From Marinomonas communis (GTDB lineage Bacteria; Pseudomonadota; Gammaproteobacteria; Pseudomonadales; Marinomonadaceae): a stretch of DNA of 64,000 bases. Location of the stretch: the NCBI RefSeq assembly GCF_004363305.1, contig NZ_SNZA01000004.1:124001-188000 (forward strand). The letters are read 5' to 3'. A program made the position numbers and the translations under genes. The notes beneath the pieces were generated by a model. The model worked only from the letters and a program-made list of their open reading frames with translations, was not told where the DNA came from and made no database searches. Shown piece by piece: positions 35,355 through 41,695 of this stretch (positions are counted from its first letter, which is position 1; every line of letters begins with the position of its first letter).

Positions 35355-36014
35355 ATGCCAAAGGACTGCAAAGTTAATAGCATGAAGACTATTACGTATA
35401 TTTGTATCCTTACAGCAACAGTATTTTGTATACTGATAATCGCTCTGTTAGTTTACCTCCCATCTCCATCTCTTCTTAGCTACCTAGGCTATGCAGACGC
35501 GGTAACACTAAAAAATGCAGATAACCTTAACAACTCACGTACAATGTATATGATTGGCAGGCTTGTAAAGGATGGAACCCTAGTAAGTTTAGAAGATATT
35601 TGGTCTTTCCAAACTTCATTTTATCAGACATTAATTACGTTTCTCATAGCAATAAATGCACTGATAGCCGCAATATCTGTAATATATATTAAAAGCACAT
35701 CAGAAGAGAAAGCAGAAGAAACAACAAAAAAATTCATGGAAAGTAGTACATTCAACAACATGCTCCAACTTAAAGTCCATGAAGAAGCTAAACTAATGTT
35801 AGAAGAAGCCCAAAATGATTTCAACTCTGCAGTAGGGAGATTGCAAAACATTGAAGATGTTCTTAATCAAGTATCAATTCTGGATAAAAGAAATATCGAA
35901 CTACGTCAACAGATTAGAGTCATTTCTGAGTATTTATCAAATCTTGACTCTTCAGAATCTGAAGGTAGCGATTTAAATATTCAAAAGAAAGGGAATAATA
36001 ATGGCGTTCGTTAG
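35355..36014 (+). CDS. Two-TM coiled-coil membrane protein (first gene of putative defence module)
   Basis: Protein of 219 residues that I do not recognise by family. Membrane helix 1 at about 12-36 (ICILTATVFCILIIALLVYL), an external loop of about 55 residues, helix 2 at about 92-113 (LITFLIAINALIAAISVIYI), then a charged cytoplasmic helical tail (115-200) with coiled-coil heptads (LMLEEAQNDFNSAVGRLQNI). AAAGGA precedes the ATG at 35355; an inner ATG at 35382 is a possible start. It overlaps the ImmA/IrrE gene by 14 nt. A membrane effector or anchor for the two following proteins is plausible from the gene order. Confidence 0.75.
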   Translation: MPKDCKVNSMKTITYICILTATVFCILIIALLVYLPSPSLLSYLGYADAVTLKNADNLNNSRTMYMIGRLVKDGTLVSLEDIWSFQTSFYQTLITFLIAINALIAAISVIYIKSTSEEKAEETTKKFMESSTFNNMLQLKVHEEAKLMLEEAQNDFNSAVGRLQNIEDVLNQVSILDKRNIELRQQIRVISEYLSNLDSSESEGSDLNIQKKGNNNGVR

Positions 36015-36543
36015 AAAATCAGAGAAACGAGTTCAAGTATCAAGCGACTTTGAGGAATTATCTACGCCAGAGGATTTGATCGCATTTGCATCAAAAAAAG
36101 GGCTTGAGACGAATCCAATTAATATTTCTGAGTTAGCAATTCTTCTAGGTATACAAGTTCGCTACCAACCAATGCAAGGTGAAGAGTCCGGTAGTTTAAA
36201 GAAAGATAAAAAAACAGGGGATTGGATCATGACAGTTAACTCTCTGCATCATCCCCATCGCCAACGCTTCACAATTGCTCATGAAATTGCTCATAGAGTG
36301 AGACATGCAGCCAACAGCGATACATTTGAGGATGCAACATTTTTTAGAAACGGTGATTCAAATTGGATGGAAGCAGAAGCAAACTCATTTGCAGCTACAC
36401 TATTAATGCCTTCCGAAGATTTTGAATATTATATTGAAAATGTATCTTCAACTGTTGAAAGTATTGCCATGCACTTCAAAGTATCCTCACACGCTGTCCG
36501 CATTCGAGCTAAATCCTTAGGCTATGAAGGACATAATCTATGA
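36001..36543 (+). CDS. ImmA/IrrE family metallo-endopeptidase
   Basis: Protein of 180 residues with the ImmA/IrrE (M78-like) zinc protease domain: FTIAHEIAHRVRH with HEIAH at 94-98, and EAEANSFAATLLMP (about 124-137) giving the third ligand. The last part has a helix-turn-helix-like stretch (VESIAMHFKVSSHAVRIRAK). Family members cut repressors (ImmA in ICEBs1) or activate stress genes (IrrE). It overlaps both neighbours (14 nt upstream, 4 nt downstream), so the three genes are translated together; the protease is the likely trigger component of the set. Confidence 0.92.
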   Translation: MAFVRKSEKRVQVSSDFEELSTPEDLIAFASKKGLETNPINISELAILLGIQVRYQPMQGEESGSLKKDKKTGDWIMTVNSLHHPHRQRFTIAHEIAHRVRHAANSDTFEDATFFRNGDSNWMEAEANSFAATLLMPSEDFEYYIENVSSTVESIAMHFKVSSHAVRIRAKSLGYEGHNL

Positions 36544-37598
36544 GTGATTTCGTTTACTTCCCGCTCATAAAAACCAGAGATGCCGAGTTGAGATGTTTTG
36601 ATAATATACATCCAGAGGACTTTGATAATATTCTTCCAATATATGAACTGACAAAATCAAGGGTAACTTCTAAAGCCCCTGATGGGGATATATACAGACG
36701 TATGGAGAGAATAAAAAACATCCAAAAAGATAGGCCCTTCATTCTAGATCTGAGTACAGATGAAAGGTATATGAATCCTCAAATTCAGCAACTGCTGTCT
36801 GAGTCTCATGGCTTTAGAGAATGGCAATACTTTATCCTAGATTTACACTCTTCTCTAAACATTATACCTGTGATCCATATCCACGAGGATAACGAGGGGT
36901 TTTCTGACGTCGAAGAGTTTGTAAAAATTGCTTCAAGCAAGAAAGAGTATCTTGCTGTTCGACTTCCTTATGATTTAAGTGAAGATATCGATTACTACTT
37001 GTCCCCAATAATGAAAAACCTGCAAGATGGCTGTAAGCTTTATGTTCTTCTTGATGCAGGATATATACGAAATATAGATAAGGCAAAAGTATCTGAGCAG
37101 TTTCTAGAGACTTGTGAATCTATTAATAATGCAGCTAAGATCAAAGAAGTTGTTATGTTATGCACAAGCTTCCCATCTAGTGTTGCTCAAGAGGGTGGGC
37201 ATGACAGCGATGGTTCTTTTGATATTTATGAAGAAGAAATTTTTAATGATGTAAGAAGAAAGTTTCCTATAAAATATGGAGACTATGTATCTATAAACAC
37301 CGAGCAAATCGAAATGAAAGGCGGAACATTTGTCCCTCGTATAGATGTTGCTTCACTGGATGGCAATACATTTACATACAAACGATTTAGAAGAGATCAT
37401 GGCGGTTACGTAAAATGTGCCAAACAAACTATTTTAGATACTTCTTCATATACCCCGCTAAATACATGGGCAGATAAAGAGATAGAATTAGCTTCTCAGA
37501 ATGACCCAACAGGTATTAGCCCTGCTTTTTGGATCTCCGTCAGGATGAACTATTACCTAAAAACAAGGTTAAACCTACGACTAAAACCGACGCTTTAG
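36540..37598 (+). CDS. Beta-family protein (T4 beta / sce7725-like)
   Basis: Protein of 352 residues. Opening SDFVYFPLIKTRDAELRCFD, then LPIYELTKSR, RPFILDLSTD, NIIPVIHIHE, LAVRLPYDLS and LYVLLDAGYIRN follow the strand-helix rhythm of the phage T4 beta protein family (PF14350), probably a TIM-barrel-like fold. The C-terminal part has YGDYVSINTEQIEMKGGTFV and ends with a Trp/Tyr-rich helix. Biochemical role is unknown. Members occur beside sce7726-type genes and ImmA/IrrE proteases in defence-rich islands, which is also the case here. It overlaps the protease gene (ATGA) and its end overlaps the convergent sce7726-like gene by 18 nt. Confidence 0.75.
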   Translation: MSDFVYFPLIKTRDAELRCFDNIHPEDFDNILPIYELTKSRVTSKAPDGDIYRRMERIKNIQKDRPFILDLSTDERYMNPQIQQLLSESHGFREWQYFILDLHSSLNIIPVIHIHEDNEGFSDVEEFVKIASSKKEYLAVRLPYDLSEDIDYYLSPIMKNLQDGCKLYVLLDAGYIRNIDKAKVSEQFLETCESINNAAKIKEVVMLCTSFPSSVAQEGGHDSDGSFDIYEEEIFNDVRRKFPIKYGDYVSINTEQIEMKGGTFVPRIDVASLDGNTFTYKRFRRDHGGYVKCAKQTILDTSSYTPLNTWADKEIELASQNDPTGISPAFWISVRMNYYLKTRLNLRLKPTL

Positions 37599-38204
37599 AT
37601 GTGTAGAGGCAAGTTTTGTGATAGTTAAAATATCTTCTGAATGAAGTTCATTACTTGCCTCTTTCTTCATCAAAATTGATGCACTCTTATAACGTTTTAA
37701 AAAACTTTCCCTTGAGGCTAGTTTTAACTCCTCCAATGAACATTGCTTTGATGCTTGTTGACATAAATCGAATTTCGACTTTGATCGAATTTTCACCTTA
37801 ATCAGTGATTTAAGCATTTGTATACTCAATACGCTTGCAAGTGATAACTTATCTAACCTCTTAAAAAGATTTGACTTTCTAATGTACTTTATTCCACTTT
37901 CAGTAACCAGCACAATTCCTACACTGCGTGGCACACTAACTCGAACAGCGGCTAAATTACTTGGCTCACAAACAATATAGCAATAGTCAAAAAACTTCAC
38001 GTAGCTTTCGACTTGATAATTCAAACGCGCCATGCTGTCACCAGCACCTTTAATTTCATACGCAGTCAGGGTTTCATGTTCATATAAAACGACATCAGCT
38101 CTTCGAGCACCAAATTGAAAGGTCACTTCAGCGCCAAATATACTTTCGGGTGAATTTTCAATAAAGCTTCTAATCAGCTTCTTCTTGATTTCAAGTTCAT
38201 TCAT
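37581..38204 (-). CDS. sce7726-type PD-(D/E)XK nuclease-like protein
   Basis: Protein of 207 residues. The N-terminal half has a nuclease core of the PD-(D/E)XK kind: ARRADVVL with D37, TAYEIKG with E50-x-K52, and Q64 in NYQVESYVKF, followed by YCYIVCEPSN. The rest is Lys/Leu-rich helix. This is the pattern of the sce7726 family, DNA-acting proteins of unknown exact role. It is convergent with the beta-family gene and overlaps its 3' end by 18 nt, so the two may regulate each other by antisense transcription. It belongs to the same putative defence module. Confidence 0.8.
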   Translation of the reverse strand: MNELEIKKKLIRSFIENSPESIFGAEVTFQFGARRADVVLYEHETLTAYEIKGAGDSMARLNYQVESYVKFFDYCYIVCEPSNLAAVRVSVPRSVGIVLVTESGIKYIRKSNLFKRLDKLSLASVLSIQMLKSLIKVKIRSKSKFDLCQQASKQCSLEELKLASRESFLKRYKSASILMKKEASNELHSEDILTITKLASTHLKRRF

Positions 38205-38239
38205 TCTTAGTACTTATTAAATAATTTACCAGCTATCTA

Positions 38240-38443
38240 TTAATCAACATCTAACTCAAGCAATTCTCCTATTTCACATCCTAAATAGACGCAAAGCTGC
38301 TCTAACACATCAAACTCAACTCGAACAGCAGTCTCATGATACAGGCGAGTAATAGTCCCTCTATTGATTCCCGTGTCTTTTGCAACATCTGAAATCTTCA
38401 GTTTTTTCTCACCCATGAGCTTTGATAAGTGACACTTAATCAT
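38240..38443 (-). CDS. Small XRE/Cro-type transcriptional regulator of the element
   Basis: Protein of 67 residues that is almost entirely one helix-turn-helix domain (LKISDVAKDTGINRGTITRL, LEQLCVYLGCEIGELLEL), the HTH_26 kind. Divergent from the excisionase and integrase genes across an intergenic region with paired inverted repeats, so it is the likely repressor of the integration/excision genes. Such small XRE proteins are also typical substrates of ImmA/IrrE proteases, one of which is encoded 1.7 kb away on the same element. Confidence 0.88.
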   Translation of the reverse strand: MIKCHLSKLMGEKKLKISDVAKDTGINRGTITRLYHETAVRVEFDVLEQLCVYLGCEIGELLELDVD

Positions 38444-38452
38444 CTTTAAAAC

Positions 38453-38520
38453 CTCAAAATGACCTCCTGTAGACCAAAAAGACTTGCAAAAGATTATTTT
38501 GAGGTCATAATGATCTACAG
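38453..38520. promoter_or_regulatory. Operator region between XRE regulator and excisionase genes
   Basis: Nested inverted repeats: TCAAAATGACCTC with GAGGTCA, and CTGTAGA with TCTACAG, about 40 bp apart. Together they give two facing copies of a combined motif. Position between divergent regulator and xis/int genes fits repressor operators. Confidence 0.65.
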
Positions 38521-38570
38521 AAGATCAAATATATCTTCTGAAATACTTTTTAACTTATAGGAGAAGTATT

Positions 38571-38786
38571 ATGTCACAAACATACCTCACAACCGAAGAG
38601 CTTTCTGGTCGCATAAAGTATGACGCTAAGACTATTCGCCGCAAGCTGAAGGACACAGTTCTCATTGAAGGCATTCATTATTTTCGTCCTTTTGGCGGAA
38701 GAAAGATCCTTTATATTTGGGAGCAAATTGAAGAAGACATGTTCAAGGCTCCTGCCATTCAAACTCTTATGACTGGCCTTCAATAA
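38571..38786 (+). CDS. Excisionase-like DNA-binding protein
   Basis: Protein of 71 residues with a MerR/Xis-like winged helix: YLTTEELSGRIKYDAKTIRR, followed by the wing LIEGIHYFRPFGGRKILYIW. Directly before the integrase gene (10 bp apart) with AGGAG-type site. Its place and fold fit a recombination directionality factor or excisionase. Confidence 0.82.
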   Translation: MSQTYLTTEELSGRIKYDAKTIRRKLKDTVLIEGIHYFRPFGGRKILYIWEQIEEDMFKAPAIQTLMTGLQ

Positions 38787-38796
38787 GGAGAAGAAT

Positions 38797-40008
38797 ATGG
38801 GAACGATCAACGTCAGAGCAGGCAAACTGCAAATGGATTTTCGCTACAACGGCGAACGGTATCGAGAGCAAACGAAACTTCCTGATACACCTGCTAACCG
38901 AAAACGTGTTAAACAAATCCTCGACCGGATTGAGGCTGAAATCACTCTAGGTACATTCAAGTACTGGGAGTATTTCCCCAAAAGCAAAAAGGGAGAAATG
39001 CTTAAGGCCAATACGGATCTTGCTATCCAGCATCATGCAAAAGCAAATCAAACAACACCGACTTTTGCAGAGTTCGCTGAGCTATGGTTTTCAGAGAAGA
39101 CTATCGAGTGGCGCTCTTCATACACAAAAACTGTCCGAGCCGTTATGACAGCGTATCTACTAGACCATTTTGGGAATGAAGAGATCAGCAGCATCACTAA
39201 AGCTGACGTATTGAATTTTCGCTCAACTCTCGCCAAAGATCCGAAGCGAAAAAACAGCCCTCTTAAACCAGCATCGGTTAATAAAATTATGACGCCTTTA
39301 AGAATGATCTTGAATGAAGCCGCTGATCGATACGAGTTTACATCGCCGTGGAAAGGAATCAAATCCTTGAAAGTTAACAAGTCAGATATTGAGCCTTTTT
39401 CTCTTGAAGAAGTTAATCTCATCATCAGCAATGTGAGACAAGATTTCAGACCTTATTTTGTCACACGTTTTTTTACAGGGATGCGAACAGGCGAAATAGA
39501 TGGCTTGAAATGGCAATACGTAGACTTCGAAAAACGCCTTATTCTCGTCCGTGAGACTTGGGTAAACAACGAGTTTACTTACACCAAGACCGATGGCTCA
39601 CAGCGAGATATACAAATGTCACAGCCGGTATTCGATGCCCTTCAAGCCCAGTACAAAATAACAGGATCTAAAGAACTTGTTTTCTATAGTGCAGACGGTT
39701 TACCACTAAGGCACGATACGGTTACAAAACGCGTTTGGCATCCGCTGCTCAGACTCCTTGGTCTCAAGTCTCGACGTCCTTATCAAACGCGACATACCGC
39801 TGCGACGTTATGGTTAGCTTCTGGTGAAAACCCTGAATGGATTGCTCGTCAAATGGGTCATACAACGACAGAGATGCTATTTCGTGTTTACTCACGCTAC
39901 GTGCCGAACCTCACTCGACGAGATGGCTCAGCCTTCGAACGCCTTTTGAAATCTGAATACACAGCTGCTATGGATGACGAACAGGCAGGAGGCATTAAGA
40001 ATGACTGA
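38797..40008 (+). CDS. int: Tyrosine-type site-specific integrase (DUF3596 arm-binding type)
   Basis: Protein of 403 residues. N-terminal arm-type DNA-binding domain (1-95; GTINVRAGKLQMDFRYNGER, the DUF3596 pattern), SAM-like core-binding domain (about 95-195), catalytic domain (about 205-385). Box I: FTGMRTGEIDGLKW with the first Arg. Box II: PYQTRHTAATLWL, with Tyr where the His often stands, as usual in this subgroup. Then RQMGHTTTEMLFRVYSRYV with the His and the nucleophilic Tyr. Complete and likely active. It is the expected enzyme for integration at the tRNA-Arg gene. AAGGAG precedes the ATG. Confidence 0.95.
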   Translation: MGTINVRAGKLQMDFRYNGERYREQTKLPDTPANRKRVKQILDRIEAEITLGTFKYWEYFPKSKKGEMLKANTDLAIQHHAKANQTTPTFAEFAELWFSEKTIEWRSSYTKTVRAVMTAYLLDHFGNEEISSITKADVLNFRSTLAKDPKRKNSPLKPASVNKIMTPLRMILNEAADRYEFTSPWKGIKSLKVNKSDIEPFSLEEVNLIISNVRQDFRPYFVTRFFTGMRTGEIDGLKWQYVDFEKRLILVRETWVNNEFTYTKTDGSQRDIQMSQPVFDALQAQYKITGSKELVFYSADGLPLRHDTVTKRVWHPLLRLLGLKSRRPYQTRHTAATLWLASGENPEWIARQMGHTTTEMLFRVYSRYVPNLTRRDGSAFERLLKSEYTAAMDDEQAGGIKND

Positions 40009-40264
40009 TTCATCAAATATCTGGGTGACACCCAAAGTTAAAATTGTGGCGAAAATGCTAATAAACGATCTTCATATTCGTGATGGAGATGGACTCGCCT
40101 CATTGCTTAACATATCCCCAACCTTTTCAAACTTCGAATCTGTAGAACTGTGGGTACAACAGCGATTCTCAACTAATTATGATCATTTTTCGGACTATGA
40201 GGCTTTAAGGCGCACTTTCGTCGGAAATATTCCAGGTTTCCTGCAGGGAGAAGACTGGAGCTAA
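40001..40264 (+). CDS. Small protein of unknown function behind integrase
   Basis: Protein of 87 residues, no recognised domain: MTDSSNIWVTPKVKIVAKML at the start, and several aromatic residues further on. AGGAGG stands 9 nt before the ATG at 40001, inside the integrase gene, and the two frames overlap by 8 nt, so coupled translation is likely. Because of this overlap it is probably a real element gene. Function unknown. Confidence 0.7.
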   Translation: MTDSSNIWVTPKVKIVAKMLINDLHIRDGDGLASLLNISPTFSNFESVELWVQQRFSTNYDHFSDYEALRRTFVGNIPGFLQGEDWS

Positions 40265-40277
40265 CCCTACATTATAA

Positions 40278-40344
40278 AGATGCTCATCAAAGAAGGCATC
40301 TCTGACTTTTATCCAAAAAACTGATGGTTCAAAGAAGCCATCAG
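40278..40344 (+). terminator. Two hairpins behind the integrase operon
   Basis: AGATGC / GCATCT and CTGATGG / CCATCAG, both short stems in the gap before the 9-bp repeat array. They could end the int transcript; no strong T-run, so moderate. Confidence 0.5.
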
Positions 40345-40351
40345 TAATTAA

Positions 40352-40819
40352 CCCAATTAACCCAATTAACCCAATTAACCCAATTAACTCAATTAACTCA
40401 ATTAACTCAATTAACTCAATTAACCCAATTAACTCAATTAACTCAATTAACTCAATTAACTCAATTAACTCAATTAACTCAATTAACTCAATTAACTCAA
40501 TTAACTCAATTAACTCAATTAACTCAATTAACTCAATTAACTCAATTAACTCAATTAACTCAATTAACTCAATTAACTCAATTAACTCAATTAACTCAAT
40601 TAACTCAATTAACTCAATTAACTCAATTAACTCAATTAACTCAATTAACTCAATTAACTCAATTAACTCAATTAACTCAATTAACTCAATTAACTCAATT
40701 AACTCAATTAACTCAATTAACTCAATTAACTCAATTAACTCAATTAACTCAATTAACTCAATTAACTCAATTAACTCAATTAACTCAATTAACTCAATTA
40801 ACTCAATTAACTCAATTAA
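40352..40819. repeat. Tandem array of 52 nine-bp units (CTCAATTAA)
   Basis: 468 bp of uninterrupted 9-bp units. Units 1-4 and unit 9 read CCCAATTAA; the other 47 read CTCAATTAA. No spacers. Each unit holds TTAATTG-type AT-rich core. The array ends 93 bp before the first gene of the four-gene recombinase operon and lies behind the int operon. Two forward frames would be open through the array (TCA ATT AAC and CAA TTA ACT), but no start codon or ribosome site leads into it, so it is taken as non-coding. Confidence 0.99.
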
Positions 40820-40912
40820 GGCAAAAAATAAAAAGTTTGAAAACCAAAAACAATAATGTTTTATTAATACGACACCACTTCAACATTACCATTTATTTAT
40901 AAGGGTAGTTAT

Positions 40913-41695
40913 ATGATTGAAATTAAAGTCGAGGTAGGTAAAAACTTCATCAATATACCATCTGGTATTTCTGGATATAGCGTATATATCAGTCAACTGG
41001 AGGCTTTTGGTAAAATACTCTTTAATTCGGGCTCTATCATTGAGCTTGACTTAGTAAGTTCTAAGTTAAAAAGCAGCGATGGTAAAGTAGTTGTTGATAT
41101 CCCAACAGGAGTCCAACTCAATCAGTTTCTTGGGGAGGGAGCAGCCTCCCCAACGCCAAACCACCTAGATACACCTATTCATGATTGCTCGAAATGTAAC
41201 GTCAAGCCTTTACCTGATGAACTAGCGCTTTCAGAGATAACAGGTCTACATACAAAAGTTCGGCAGGCCATGAGAAAAACCTCGGGCTTAAGCCGAGATT
41301 TAATTCCATTATCCAGTGATGAAGTGATGGACTTCTTAAGAGTGCTCCCTATTACACTAGTTCAAGAGAAAAACAAGAATGTATGCGTTTCAGGGATCCA
41401 CTCTTATCTCCTAGCATCAAGCCATATTAAAAGCAGTAAGAAAGTGCCTGTGCGATGGTACACAGGCAAAATGGGCATGCCTCTTGAGCGACTCATCATG
41501 GTTGAGCTTTTGACGCTCCCCTTTGCTCTTGGTCTGAACAAAAGGCAATACCAGCCATTTTTAAGTTGCGCAAAATCCGCTTTCAATTATCTATACAAGA
41601 ATTCGTTTTATAACAGCCATCACTCAGAAAAACAGATTGCCGCGCATTTAGGCATTGATGAACGCACCTTAAAAAAGGACTCATACGATGCCTAG
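40913..41695 (+). CDS. Hypothetical protein, first gene of the large-recombinase operon
   Basis: Protein of 260 residues with no domain I can name. The N-terminal part (1-70) is strand-rich; from 85 it is helical, with the segment CSKCNVKPLP that could bind a metal, ITGLHTKVRQAMRKTSGLSR, and a C-terminal helix-turn-helix-like end (HSEKQIAAHLGIDERTLKKD). A DNA-binding helper for the recombinases is plausible. AAGGGTAG precedes the ATG. It overlaps the next gene by 8 nt. Together with the two large recombinase-like proteins it resembles the three-gene sets found on gammaproteobacterial mobile islands (inference). Confidence 0.7.
   Translation: MIEIKVEVGKNFINIPSGISGYSVYISQLEAFGKILFNSGSIIELDLVSSKLKSSDGKVVVDIPTGVQLNQFLGEGAASPTPNHLDTPIHDCSKCNVKPLPDELALSEITGLHTKVRQAMRKTSGLSRDLIPLSSDEVMDFLRVLPITLVQEKNKNVCVSGIHSYLLASSHIKSSKKVPVRWYTGKMGMPLERLIMVELLTLPFALGLNKRQYQPFLSCAKSAFNYLYKNSFYNSHHSEKQIAAHLGIDERTLKKDSYDA

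Noticed and set aside
39048-39431. Minus-strand 127-codon frame inside the integrase gene
   Set aside because: Shadow of the integrase; no ribosome site, no similarity.
40352-40819. 9-bp tandem array as a CRISPR array
   Set aside because: Units are contiguous with no spacers, far below CRISPR repeat length, and no cas genes are in the window.
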